Assembly (NCBI RefSeq): GCF_000964005.1
Contig: NZ_JXYP01000018.1
Span: 62,001-126,000 of the forward strand
DNA from: Williamsia herbipolensis
GTDB lineage: Bacteria; Actinomycetota; Actinomycetes; Mycobacteriales; Mycobacteriaceae
Direction: 5' to 3'
DNA length: 64,000 nt
The translations under genes and the position numbers were made by a program. Each line of letters opens with the position of its first letter. The stretch's first letter is position 1. The notes beneath the pieces were generated by a model that had not been told where the DNA came from, did not search any database, and saw only the letters and a program-made list of their open reading frames with translations. This document shows, in pieces, positions 19,329-28,196 of this stretch.

Positions 19329-20564
19329 ATGACGTCGACGCTGTGGCATGGGTTTGCCGACATGGGGGCGGTCAGCTCCTCCGGACCGTTCGCGATCGCT
19401 CGCGGTTCGGGGGTGCACATCTGGGACACCGACGACAACAAGTACATCGACTCGACCGCGGGTCTGTGGTTCACCAACGTCGGCCACGGTCGGACCGAGA
19501 TCGCCGACGCGGTGGCACGCCAACTCGGCACCCTCGCGCACTACTCCGGTTTCGGTGACGTCGCGCCCGCGGTCACCATCGAGCTGGCCGAGCGACTCGG
19601 CGGGATCGCGCCCATCGCGGACAGCAAGGTGTTCTTCACCTCCGGCGGCAGCGACTCCATCGACACCGCGGCGAAGCTCGCCCGCCGGTACTGGCACGAG
19701 AAGGGTCGACCGCACAAGACACTGATCATCGGGCGAACGAAGGCCTACCACGGGATGCACGTCGCGGGGACCGCGCTGTCGGGGCTGCCGCCGAACCGCG
19801 AGGGCTACGGCACCCTGATGGCCGACGCCGCCACCGTCGAGTGGGACGACGCCAAGAGCCTGCTCGGACTCCTGGAGCGCGTCGGCCCCGACTCCGTGGC
19901 GGCGTTCTTCTGCGAACCCGTCATCGGCGCCGGCGGCATCTATCTCCCGCCGGAGGGGTACCTGACCGAGGTGCGCCAGATCTGCCGCGACCACGACGTG
20001 CTGTTCGTGGCCGACGAGGTCGTCACCGGGTTCGGGCGCATCGGCGGGTCCTGGTTCGCCTCACAGCGTTTCGACCTGCAGCCCGACATGATGGCCACCG
20101 CGAAGGGGCTCACCTCGGGCTACGTGCCGATGGGTGCGGTCTTCGTCGCCCCCCACATCGCCGAGCCGTTCTTCTCCGGCGGCGTGTGGTGGCGCCACGG
20201 CTACACCTACGGCGGCCACGCCGGTGCGGCCGCGGCCGCGATGGCCAACCTCGACATCATCGAGCGCGAGGGATTGCTCGACGAGGCACGACGACTCGAG
20301 TCCGACCTGCACACCGCGCTCTCGCCGCTCGCCGAGCACGCCGTGGTGTCGGAGGTGCGCAGCGGCATCGGGGCCGTGGCGGCGGTGCAGTTGGCCGACC
20401 CCGCGCAGGGGCCAGTCGCGGTCACCGCGCTGCGCCGTCACGGTGTCAGCGGACGTGCGGCCGGCGCGGGAGCGCTACAGATCTCGCCGGCGTTCGTGAT
20501 GACCACCGAGCAGACCCACGAACTGGCCCAGCGCATGTCCGACGGGCTCGACGAACTCGTCTGA
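19329..20564 (+). CDS. class III PLP-dependent aminotransferase
   Basis: This 411-residue fold-type I aminotransferase resembles omega-amino acid:pyruvate or diamine transaminases. It shows the glycine-rich PLP phosphate loop TSGGSDSIDTA (~104-114), FVADEVVTGFGRIG with the Asp that pairs with the pyridine nitrogen, and the Schiff-base Lys259 in ATAKGLTSGY. Substrate specificity cannot be read from sequence. CATGAT 6 nt before the ATG suggests a leaderless start. It is divergent from hrpA and convergent with the MarR gene. The full-length, intact active site argues for a functional enzyme. Confidence 0.9.
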   Translation: MTSTLWHGFADMGAVSSSGPFAIARGSGVHIWDTDDNKYIDSTAGLWFTNVGHGRTEIADAVARQLGTLAHYSGFGDVAPAVTIELAERLGGIAPIADSKVFFTSGGSDSIDTAAKLARRYWHEKGRPHKTLIIGRTKAYHGMHVAGTALSGLPPNREGYGTLMADAATVEWDDAKSLLGLLERVGPDSVAAFFCEPVIGAGGIYLPPEGYLTEVRQICRDHDVLFVADEVVTGFGRIGGSWFASQRFDLQPDMMATAKGLTSGYVPMGAVFVAPHIAEPFFSGGVWWRHGYTYGGHAGAAAAAMANLDIIEREGLLDEARRLESDLHTALSPLAEHAVVSEVRSGIGAVAAVQLADPAQGPVAVTALRRHGVSGRAAGAGALQISPAFVMTTEQTHELAQRMSDGLDELV

Positions 20565-20595
20565 CGTCGGCCCCGGGCACCCGTTCCCGGCCCGA

Positions 20596-21045
20596 TCAGG
20601 TCTCACGCTCGGCGGTCGCGTCGAGGGCGACCGACAGCGCCTGCAGTCCTTCGACGATGGTCTCCCACCGCTGCGCCCCCACCTCGTCGACGAGCAGTGC
20701 GGCGGCGCGGGCGTGACCGGGGGAGATGCGGGCCATGGCGTCTCGTCCGTCGGCGGTGGGCGTGACCAGTTTGGCCCGGCGGTGTGCCGGGTTCGGGAGA
20801 TACTCGACGAGGCCGTCATGCGCCAGCAGGTCGGCGGTGCGTTGCACGCTCTGCCGGGTGATGCCCATGTCGCGCGCGATCTGCGATACCGGGAGTGGCT
20901 CGGCGACGACCGCCCCGAGAACCTGCCACCGCGTCGCGGTGAGTCCGGCAGGCGCCGCGAGGTGCTCGGCGAGGGCGAGGAACTGCCCGTTGAGCCGGAA
21001 CGCCAGCAGCGCGGAGTCGCTCAGCAACCTCTGGGGGTGTGTCAC
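20596..21045 (-). CDS. MarR family transcriptional regulator
   Basis: This 149-residue winged-helix regulator has the recognition region VSQIARDMGITRQSVQRT and the wing NPAHRRAKLVTPT. The GTG at 21045 overlaps the stop of the DJ-1-like gene (GTGA), so the two are co-translated. A perfect 10-bp inverted repeat upstream of the operon (21713-21736) is the likely operator, suggesting negative autoregulation. No cysteine is present that would suggest OhrR-type thiol sensing; the ligand is unknown. Confidence 0.9.
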   Translation of the reverse strand: MTHPQRLLSDSALLAFRLNGQFLALAEHLAAPAGLTATRWQVLGAVVAEPLPVSQIARDMGITRQSVQRTADLLAHDGLVEYLPNPAHRRAKLVTPTADGRDAMARISPGHARAAALLVDEVGAQRWETIVEGLQALSVALDATAERET

Positions 21046-21671
21046 GCGGACTCGGCCATCAGGCGCGGGTAGGCCGCCGGGTCGTGGTTCTCGTAGAGGT
21101 CGAACCACGCCGCGAGCGTCTCGGGTCGGTAGAGGCCGAGCCGTTCGAGCACGGCGCGGGCGAAGTGCGCCGGTGCGATGCCGCTCGCGGTGATCAGGTC
21201 GCCGTCGGTGACGGCGAGTTCGTCGACGTAGAACTCCCCGCCGCGGTATCCCGGCTGCGCGCCGAGGTATTCGACGGCGTTGCTGGTGTGGGGGCGATGG
21301 TCGAGCAGCCCGTGGCGGGCGAGGGCGGAGGTCGCCCCGCAGATCGCGGCGACCGGGATGCCGACGGCGAGGAGCCGCTCGGCGAGGTCGGCCCACGGCG
21401 CTCCGTAACCGGCGGAGAACGCCTCCGCCCCGGGCAGTATCAGTGCAGCCGTGGTGGTGTCGTCGACCTCGTCGATGGTGATGTCGGGGACGACCCGCAT
21501 CCCGCCCATGGTGCGGATCGGCGCGTCGGTGAGCCCGACGGTGACCACGGTGAACCGACCGGGGTCGATCTGGTGGGCGCCGGAGTTGATGTGCGCGGTG
21601 GCGAGTCCGTACTCCCAGTCGGCGAGTGTGTCGTAGACGGCGAGGAGGACGGGGCGGGGTGCGGTGCTCAT
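21042..21671 (-). CDS. DJ-1/PfpI family protein
   Basis: This 209-residue class I glutamine-amidotransferase-like protein has the nucleophile elbow AAICGATSALA (Cys ~111). The family includes glyoxalase III/deglycase-type and isonitrile-hydratase-like enzymes. The acidic residue that usually activates the Cys near the N-terminus could be Glu20 (DWEYG). It is the first gene of a two-gene operon with the MarR regulator, suggesting induction by a small toxic compound. ATG at 21671 with GGAG upstream. Confidence 0.88.
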   Translation of the reverse strand: MSTAPRPVLLAVYDTLADWEYGLATAHINSGAHQIDPGRFTVVTVGLTDAPIRTMGGMRVVPDITIDEVDDTTTAALILPGAEAFSAGYGAPWADLAERLLAVGIPVAAICGATSALARHGLLDHRPHTSNAVEYLGAQPGYRGGEFYVDELAVTDGDLITASGIAPAHFARAVLERLGLYRPETLAAWFDLYENHDPAAYPRLMAESA

Positions 21672-21712
21672 GGGGGACTCCTGACGTGGCCAACAGATGA
21701 CAACACACTGTC

Positions 21713-21736
21713 GTATTGACAGGCTGCTGTCAATAC
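21713..21736. promoter_or_regulatory. MarR-type operator overlapping -35
   Basis: GTATTGACAG-GCTG-CTGTCAATAC is a perfect 10-bp inverted repeat 42 bp upstream of the DJ-1/MarR operon. Each arm contains TTGACA, so the minus-strand -35 (21733-21728) lies inside the operator. Binding would block RNA polymerase. Confidence 0.7.
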
Positions 21737-21767
21737 CTGAGACCCCAGGCGTGCGTCCGTATTCGCG

Positions 21768-24299
21768 TCAGCCCGCGACCACCTCGACGTCGCGGATCAC
21801 CGGTTGACCGTCGGACAACGCGCCGTCGGCATCGTCGGCCTCGACATCGGGGAGGTCGACGAGGGCGGTGATGGCCCACCCGTGATCACCCTCGGGATCG
21901 TCGAGCGTCTGTCGCACCCGCCACGGCTGCTCGGAGGTGTCGAGGGTGAACAGCTGCGGGCTCCGCGCGTCGGGACCCATCCCGACCTCGTCGTATTCGT
22001 CGAAGTAGTCGTCGAGGTCGTCGCGCCACTCGACGTCGGGGTGCTTGCGGTACAGGGCCGCGACATCGCGCCGCGCGAACGCCGAGACCAGTGCGAACAT
22101 GTGGTTGCGCACACCGACGCGCAGGGCGCGGACGTTCGGACCCGCCGTGGGCGGGGGAGTCGCACGTCCGTCGCCGGTGTCGTCGGGGTGGGTCAACTGC
22201 TCCCACTCGTCGATGAGACTCGAGTCGACCCGTCGGACGAGGTCCCCGAGCCACTCGACGAGGTCGTCGAGTTCGGGGGTGTGCAGTGCGGTCGGCAGTC
22301 CGTGTCGCGCCGAGCGGTACACGTCGGTGAGGTAGCGGAGCACCACACCCTCGCTGCGCGCGAGCTTGTAGGTGCCCACGAAATCGGTGAAACCCATGGC
22401 GCCCTCGACCATCTCGCGCACGATCGATTTCGGGGCCGGGGGAGTGCCCGACACCCACGGGTGGCCGCGTCGGTACATCTCGAAGGCGGCGTCGAGCATG
22501 TCGGCCAGCGGCTTGGGGTGGTCGACCTCCTCGAGCAGCTCCATCCGCTCCTCGTATTCGATGCCGTCGGACTTCATCTCGGCGATGGCGACGTCGCGGG
22601 CGGCCGAGCGCTGCGCCCGCAACACCTGCCGCGGGTCCTCGACGATCGACTCGATCACCGACACGGCGTCGAGCGCGTAACCCGGGTCGGCGGGATCGAG
22701 CAGCTCGAGAGCGGCGATCGCGAACGACGACAACGGGTTCGACAGCGCGAAGTTGGCCGGGAGGTCGGCGGTGAGGCGGACGGTCTTGCCGCCGGGGGTG
22801 TCGGAGGGCTCGGCGGTCCACGGGTCGATCGGCTCGACCAGCCCTGCGGTGAGCAACCCGCGGTAGATCTCGATGGCGCGCAAAATGTGTCGCCGCTGCC
22901 GCTCGCGTGGTTCGTGATTGCACTCCAGCAGGTGACGCATGGCCGTGAAGCAGTTGGCGGGGCGGGCGATCACGTCGATGACCATCGAGGTCGACACGCG
23001 GAAATGCGACCGCAGCGGCTCCGGCGGTGCGGCGATGAGCCGTTCGAAGGTGGGCTCGCCCCACGAGACGAAGCCCTCGGGTGCCTTCTTGCGCTGGATC
23101 TTCTTGAGTTTCTTCGGGTCGTCGCCCGCGCGGGCGGCCGCGCGGGCGTTCTCGACGTCGTGTTCGGGGGCCTGCGCCACCACGTAACCGCGATCGTCGT
23201 AGCCCGCGCGGCCCGCGCGTCCGACGATCTGGTGGAACTCACGCGCCTGCAGATGGCGGGTGCGGACGCCGTCGTACTTCGTCAGACCGGTCAACAACAC
23301 CGTGCGGATGGGGACGTTGATGCCGACGCCGAGGGTGTCGGTGCCGGCGACGACCCGGAGGAGTCCCTGCTGCGCAAGCCGTTCCACGAGACGCCGGTAG
23401 CGGGGCAGCATCCCCGCGTGGTGGACGCCGATCCCCGCACGTACCAATTTCGACAGCGTCGAACCGAAGCCGGCAGAGAAGCGGAAGTCGCCGATCTCGG
23501 CGGCGATCGCGTCGCGTTGCTCGCGTGTGATGATCTTCGCGCTGAGCAGGGCCTGAGCGCGTTCGACGGCCGACTGCTGGGTGAAGTGGACGACGTACAC
23601 CGGCGCGCGGTCGGCCTCGATCAACCGCTCGATGGTCTCGTGCACCGCGGTCAGGACGTAGCTGTACTCCAGGGGGACCGGTCGTTGCGTGCCGCTGATG
23701 TCGGCCGTCGGACGTCCCGTGCGCTCGGTGAGGTCGTCGACGAAGAAGGTCACGTCGCCCAACGTCGCGGACATCAGCAGGAACTGAGCGTGCGGCAACT
23801 CGATGAGCGGCACCTGCCACGCCCAGCCACGCTCGGTGTCACCGTAGTAATGGAACTCGTCCATCACCACGAGACCGACATCGGCGTCGGCGCCCGTGCG
23901 CAACGCGAGGTTCGCGAGCACCTCGGCGGTCGCGCAGATGATCGGCGCACCCGGGTTGACCGTCGCGTCGCCGGTCATCATGCCCACCTTCTCCGCACCG
24001 AACTGTGCGCAGAGGTCGAAGAACTTCTCGCTCACGAGCGCCTTGATCGGCGCGGTGTAGAACGTGCGCTGCCCTCGCCCGAGCGCGAAGTAGGCGGCGC
24101 CGGTCGCGACGAGCGACTTCCCCGATCCGGTGGGCGTGGACAGCACCACGTTGGCCCCGGAGGCCAGTTCGATCAGCGCCTCCTCCTGCGCGGGGTAGAA
24201 CGAGATCCCCCGCGCGGAGACCCACTCACCGAGTGCGTCGAAGAGGTCGTCGGCGTCGGCGGACGCCGGGGTCGGGAGAGTGGCGGATTCGGCGATCAG
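21768..24299 (-). CDS. DEAD/DEAH-box RNA helicase, possible CTG start
   Basis: This ~843-residue superfamily II helicase has motif I STPTGSGKSLVAT, motif II MDEFHYYGD, motif III LLMSATLGD, and motifs V-VI (AGTDTLGVGINVPIRTVL, QIVGRAGRAGYD). The long C-terminal region is typical of actinobacterial helicases annotated with DUF3516. The likely role is RNA metabolism. There is no ATG, GTG or TTG in a sensible position: the first conserved helix begins IAESATLPTP. CTG at 24299 overlaps the PAC2 stop (CTGA) and has GGAG 7 nt upstream, so CTG initiation by coupling is the best explanation. The C-terminal ~120 residues are acidic and include a DDYFDEYDE stretch. Confidence 0.9.
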   Translation of the reverse strand: MIAESATLPTPASADADDLFDALGEWVSARGISFYPAQEEALIELASGANVVLSTPTGSGKSLVATGAAYFALGRGQRTFYTAPIKALVSEKFFDLCAQFGAEKVGMMTGDATVNPGAPIICATAEVLANLALRTGADADVGLVVMDEFHYYGDTERGWAWQVPLIELPHAQFLLMSATLGDVTFFVDDLTERTGRPTADISGTQRPVPLEYSYVLTAVHETIERLIEADRAPVYVVHFTQQSAVERAQALLSAKIITREQRDAIAAEIGDFRFSAGFGSTLSKLVRAGIGVHHAGMLPRYRRLVERLAQQGLLRVVAGTDTLGVGINVPIRTVLLTGLTKYDGVRTRHLQAREFHQIVGRAGRAGYDDRGYVVAQAPEHDVENARAAARAGDDPKKLKKIQRKKAPEGFVSWGEPTFERLIAAPPEPLRSHFRVSTSMVIDVIARPANCFTAMRHLLECNHEPRERQRRHILRAIEIYRGLLTAGLVEPIDPWTAEPSDTPGGKTVRLTADLPANFALSNPLSSFAIAALELLDPADPGYALDAVSVIESIVEDPRQVLRAQRSAARDVAIAEMKSDGIEYEERMELLEEVDHPKPLADMLDAAFEMYRRGHPWVSGTPPAPKSIVREMVEGAMGFTDFVGTYKLARSEGVVLRYLTDVYRSARHGLPTALHTPELDDLVEWLGDLVRRVDSSLIDEWEQLTHPDDTGDGRATPPPTAGPNVRALRVGVRNHMFALVSAFARRDVAALYRKHPDVEWRDDLDDYFDEYDEVGMGPDARSPQLFTLDTSEQPWRVRQTLDDPEGDHGWAITALVDLPDVEADDADGALSDGQPVIRDVEVVAG

Positions 24300-25309
24300 A
24301 CACCGTCTCCGGTCGGCGGCGTCGGGTTCGGGCTGTCCGGTCCGTCGTGGTCCTCGGGTAGCTCGCGCCGCGCGCCGTCGACATCGACATCGTCGCCCGC
24401 GGTCTGATCGGCCAGGAACGCCTCGAGCTCGGCGCCCAGTTCGTCGCCGCTGGGCAGCGACTCGTCGGCGGCGAGCAACGAGGCCTTCTCGGTCTCCGAC
24501 GAGGTGAACGCGTCGTACTGGCTCTCCAGCGCCGACACGACCGACTCGACCTCCGCGTTGCCCTCGACCTCGGAGTCGATCTGCACACGCACCTTCGCCG
24601 CGGCGTTCTCCAGGGCGGCGACGGGGAGATCGAGCCCGGTGACGGTGGCCAACGACTCGATCAGCATCGCCGACGCGCCGGGGTACTGCGCCTGCGACAG
24701 GTAGTGCGGCACGTGCACCGACAACCCAGCCGTCGGGTACCCGTGCTCGGCGAGACGGAGCTCGACGAGCATCGAGGCGCTCGCGGGGATCTTCAGCGGG
24801 CTGCCCCATCGCGGGAGGTCACCGAGCAGCGACGCATCCGACCCGTGCGCGGTGATGGTCGACGGACGCGTGTGCGGGATGGCCATCGGGATGGCGTTGA
24901 GACCGACGACCGACGACACGTTGAAGTGATCGCTCAAGCCGCGGACCGCCTCGACGAAACGCTCCCACCGCAGGTCGGGTTCGTTGCCGGCGAGCAACAG
25001 GAACGGGCGACCGGCGTTGTCGCGGATCGCGTGGATCGTCAGTTCGGGCATGTCGACGTCGGTGAACTCCTGGCCGGAGAACGTCATCGTGGGGCGACGC
25101 GAGCGGTAGTCGATCAGCTCGTCGGCGGAGAAGGTCGCGACCAGTTCGGACTCGAGGCTGTCACGCAGGTGCTCGGCGGCCAGGGCGACGGCGTGTCCGG
25201 CGTCGGCGAATCCCTCCATGGCGTGCACCAGCACCGGGCCGGTTCCCTCCTCGCCCGCCACCTGGGGCACGGGGAACTCGAGCTCGTACAGCGTGGACTT
25301 CTCGTCCAT
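24296..25309 (-). CDS. PAC2 family protein
   Basis: This 337-residue PAC2-fold protein is related to proteasome-assembly-chaperone-like proteins and to M. tuberculosis Rv2714. Typical segments are LVHAMEGFADAGHAV, RPTMTFSG, LLAGNEPDLRWERF and GLNAIPMAIPHTRP. The C-terminal ~60 residues are acidic and disordered. The start ATG at 25309 has AGGAGG 6-7 nt upstream. It is coupled to the downstream helicase by overlap. Function is unknown; Mycobacteriales have a proteasome, but a link is only suggestive. Confidence 0.88.
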   Translation of the reverse strand: MDEKSTLYELEFPVPQVAGEEGTGPVLVHAMEGFADAGHAVALAAEHLRDSLESELVATFSADELIDYRSRRPTMTFSGQEFTDVDMPELTIHAIRDNAGRPFLLLAGNEPDLRWERFVEAVRGLSDHFNVSSVVGLNAIPMAIPHTRPSTITAHGSDASLLGDLPRWGSPLKIPASASMLVELRLAEHGYPTAGLSVHVPHYLSQAQYPGASAMLIESLATVTGLDLPVAALENAAAKVRVQIDSEVEGNAEVESVVSALESQYDAFTSSETEKASLLAADESLPSGDELGAELEAFLADQTAGDDVDVDGARRELPEDHDGPDSPNPTPPTGDGV

Positions 25310-25577
25310 GGTTGTCCTCCTGTGATCGCGACGACGAGGGCTGGACCCTCGGTCGCATCTGTCCATTGTCGCCCATGACCACGGTGGTCACCACAATCGC
25401 GGCGATCGACGGGCGGGGAGATGTCGGTGTCATCGACCTCAACGACCGCGACACCACCGGCGATTCCCGTGTGCGGCGCGCGGGTGGGTGCGGCGACGAT
25501 CGCGTGTCGCCGATCACTCATGCCAAGATCGGCATGAAAGCACGAGCACGCCACACCGACGAAGGGTCAGACGTTCC

Positions 25578-26666
25578 ATGCCACAGCAGGTGCGAGGGGT
25601 AGTCGCGAAGAGCAAGGGTGCACCGACCGAGGTCGTCACCATCACGCTGCCCGATCCGGGGCCCCGCGACGTCGTCGTCGCGATCGCGGCGTGCGGGGTG
25701 TGTCACACCGACCTCGCCTATCGAGAGGGCGGCATCAACGACGAGTACCCGTTCCTGCTCGGTCACGAGGCCGCCGGCACCGTGGAGCAGATCGGCGACG
25801 AGGTGACCCATGTCGCCGTCGGCGACTACGTGGTGCTCAACTGGCGCGCGGTCTGCGGTCAGTGTCGTGCCTGTAAGCGCGGGCGTCCCTGGTACTGCTT
25901 CGACACCCACAATGCCAGCGCCCCCATGACGCTGGAGGACGGCACCGAGCTGACCCCCGCACTGGGTATCGGCGCCTTCGCCGACAAGACCCTCGTCCAC
26001 GAGGGACAGTGCACCAAGGTCGACCCCGAGGCCGATCCCGCGGTCGCCGGACTGCTCGGCTGCGGCGTGATGGCCGGGCTCGGTGCGGCGATGAACACCG
26101 GTCACGTCGAGCGCGGCGACAGCGTCGCGGTGATCGGGTGCGGGGGTGTCGGGGACGCCGCCATCGCCGGAGCCCGCCTTGCCGGTGCGTCGACGATCAT
26201 CGCCGTCGACCGCGACGCCCGCAAACTCGCCTGGGCCACCGATCTCGGGGCCACCCACACCATCGACGGGTCGAAGGTCGACGACGTCGTCGCGGCGATC
26301 CAGGAACTCACCGACGGCAACGGCGCCGACGTCGTGATCGACGCCGTCGGCCGTCCCGAGACCTACGAGACCGCCTTCTACGCGCGCGATCTGGCCGGCA
26401 CGGTGGTCCTCGTGGGTGTCCCCACCCCGGAGATGCGACTCGAACTGCCGCTGGTCGACTTCTTCTCCCGCGGCGGATCGCTCAAGTCCTCCTGGTACGG
26501 CGACTGTCTGCCCGAGCGTGACTTCCCGATGCTCGTCGATCTGTACCGGCAGGGGCGTCTGCCGCTGGAGAAGTTCGTGTCCGAGCGGATCTCGCTCGAC
26601 GACATCGAATCGGCGTTCCACAAGATGGAGGCCGGCGAGGTCCTGCGATCGGTGGTCGAGCTGTGA
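25578..26666 (+). CDS. mscR: S-(hydroxymethyl)mycothiol dehydrogenase
   Basis: This zinc alcohol dehydrogenase oxidises S-hydroxymethyl-mycothiol (from formaldehyde plus mycothiol) and has S-nitrosomycothiol reductase activity in the family. The 362-residue protein shows the catalytic zinc motif CGVCHTDL and GHEAAG, the structural zinc cluster [15 protein letters not shown] and the Rossmann motif [13 protein letters not shown]. Length and order match M. tuberculosis Rv2259. The ATG at 25578 is preceded by GAAGG. It is coupled to the next gene by a GTGA overlap. It acts in the cytosol with NAD+. Confidence 0.94.
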   Translation: MPQQVRGVVAKSKGAPTEVVTITLPDPGPRDVVVAIAACGVCHTDLAYREGGINDEYPFLLGHEAAGTVEQIGDEVTHVAVGDYVVLNWRAVCGQCRACKRGRPWYCFDTHNASAPMTLEDGTELTPALGIGAFADKTLVHEGQCTKVDPEADPAVAGLLGCGVMAGLGAAMNTGHVERGDSVAVIGCGGVGDAAIAGARLAGASTIIAVDRDARKLAWATDLGATHTIDGSKVDDVVAAIQELTDGNGADVVIDAVGRPETYETAFYARDLAGTVVLVGVPTPEMRLELPLVDFFSRGGSLKSSWYGDCLPERDFPMLVDLYRQGRLPLEKFVSERISLDDIESAFHKMEAGEVLRSVVEL

Positions 26667-27289
26667 CGTTCCGCATCGACCACGTCGTCACCTCCGGGAA
26701 GTTCGAACTCGACGGCGGCAGTTGGGATGTCGACAACAACATCTGGATCGTCGGCGACGAGCACGAGGTCGTGATCATCGACGCGGCGCACTCGGCCGAG
26801 CCGATCGTCGACGCCGTCGCGGGCCGGACGGTGCGGGCCATCGTGGCGACGCACGGCCACAACGACCACATCACCGTCGCACCGGAGCTGTCGGAGCGAC
26901 TCGACGCGCCGGTCCTGCTGCATCCCGGCGACGACATGCTGTGGCGCGAGACCCATCCCGACGCCGCCCACGGCGACATCGAGGACCAGCAGCGGATCCC
27001 GGTCGCGGGGACCGAGCTGGTGCTCATCAACACCCCGGGACACTCGCCGGGGTCGTGCTGCCTGTACCTGCCCGAGGCGGGCGTGCTCTTCAGCGGCGAC
27101 ACCCTGTTCTCGGGTGGGCCAGGCGCCACCGGACGATCGTTCTCGAGCTTCCCGACCATCATCTCCTCGATCCGGGAGCGCATCTTCACCCTCGACCCGG
27201 GTACCGAGGTGCGGACCGGTCACGGTGATTCGACGTCGGTCGGCGAGGAGGCCCCGCACCTCGAGGAGTGGATCGCCCGCGGCAGCTGA
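26663..27289 (+). CDS. MBL-fold metallo-hydrolase coupled to mscR
   Basis: This 208-residue metallo-beta-lactamase/glyoxalase II-like hydrolase has the metal motif ATHGHNDHI, downstream ligand motifs TPGHSPG and FSGDTLF, and a final GHGDST. Homologues sit next to mscR in Mycobacteriales (Rv2260). By analogy to S-formylglutathione hydrolase, it could hydrolyse S-formylmycothiol; this is inference. The GTG at 26663 overlaps the mscR TGA. A 12-bp hairpin begins at its stop codon, closing the operon. Confidence 0.9.
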   Translation: MTFRIDHVVTSGKFELDGGSWDVDNNIWIVGDEHEVVIIDAAHSAEPIVDAVAGRTVRAIVATHGHNDHITVAPELSERLDAPVLLHPGDDMLWRETHPDAAHGDIEDQQRIPVAGTELVLINTPGHSPGSCCLYLPEAGVLFSGDTLFSGGPGATGRSFSSFPTIISSIRERIFTLDPGTEVRTGHGDSTSVGEEAPHLEEWIARGS

Positions 27290-27318
27290 GGCTGCTCATG
27301 TGCTGAAGCAGCCTCAGC
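27285..27318 (+). terminator. terminator after mscR operon
   Basis: GCTGAGGCTGCT pairs with AGCAGCCTCAGC (12 bp, 10-nt loop). The left arm includes the stop codon of the MBL gene. No T-run follows, as is common in high-GC Actinobacteria. Confidence 0.75.
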
Positions 27319-27370
27319 GGGTCGTGTTCGGCAGCAGCTGACGCCGAGGACGTGTCGGTCCGCGGGTGAG

Positions 27371-28108
27371 ATGCGGCGAGATGGCACAGTCGTCACGGTG
27401 ACCGCCGCACGTACCCTCCACACCCACCGACCGCTGGGTGCCGCACTGGTCGGCGCGGTCGTGGCGGTGTGCCTGCTGTCGGGGTGCACCGACGGGATCG
27501 ACGGGACACCGGTCGCCGCCTCGGGAGCCTCGGCGTCCGACGGCGCGCAGGCCATCGACCGCCTGGCGCTGTCGCCGTCGGACTTCCCGTCGGACTACCC
27601 CGCGACCCGACTGCGCAGCGAGCAGGCCGGTGACGCCCTTGCCGATCTCGCCGGTCGACCCCTCGGTGGCACGGTCGATCCCACATCGTGCCTGCCGCCG
27701 CAGATCCCGTCGGGTTCGGGCGATTCGGTCGTCATCACCGGGATGTCGGCGACCGGGGGCAATCTCACCGTCGTGACCACGCGCGCGCAGACACCGCTGT
27801 CCGATCTGTCGGACCTGGTGTCGCGGTGCGGGAGCTACACCGCCGACATCGGCGGGGTCACCTCCCGGGTGACCCAGGAGGTGCTGCCCGCCTCACCCGT
27901 CGACTCGCAGGAGTCCATCGCCTTCCGTCGCGTGTCGAGTTCCGGGCGGGCCCCGGTCACCCTCACGCAGACCACCACGGTCCTCGCCGCGCAGAACGAC
28001 GGGATCCGGGTGTACGCGTCGTACCTCTCGTTCTCGGGGTCGCGACCCGACGGTGCCGCTCTCGACGCGGTGTTCACCAAGGCCGTGGAGCGTTCCCGCG
28101 GTCGGTGA
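27371..28108 (+). CDS. secreted lipoprotein, DUF5642-like
   Basis: This 245-residue protein has a signal peptide whose hydrophobic core ends in the lipobox LLSGC (Cys ~39), so it should be diacylated and anchored to the outer face of the membrane. The mature part has the early motif LALSPSDFPSDYPA and two further cysteines (SCLPP, SRCGSY) that could form a disulfide. The layout resembles mycobacterial DUF5642 lipoproteins; function is unknown. ATG at 27371 is used; GTG at 27398 would give a more typical signal-peptide n-region. Confidence 0.75.
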   Translation: MRRDGTVVTVTAARTLHTHRPLGAALVGAVVAVCLLSGCTDGIDGTPVAASGASASDGAQAIDRLALSPSDFPSDYPATRLRSEQAGDALADLAGRPLGGTVDPTSCLPPQIPSGSGDSVVITGMSATGGNLTVVTTRAQTPLSDLSDLVSRCGSYTADIGGVTSRVTQEVLPASPVDSQESIAFRRVSSSGRAPVTLTQTTTVLAAQNDGIRVYASYLSFSGSRPDGAALDAVFTKAVERSRGR

Positions 28109-28196
28109 CGTGGGGATCGGGGCGAACTGTGCACAACCGCGCCTGATCGCCTCTCGTCCGTGCGACCGTGTCGCCGTGGTGGGTCACGGTCGTCGC

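Noticed and set aside
20565-20595. Terminator between the aminotransferase and MarR genes
   Set aside because: Only a 5-bp CCGGG/CCCGG pairing is possible; too weak to report as a feature.
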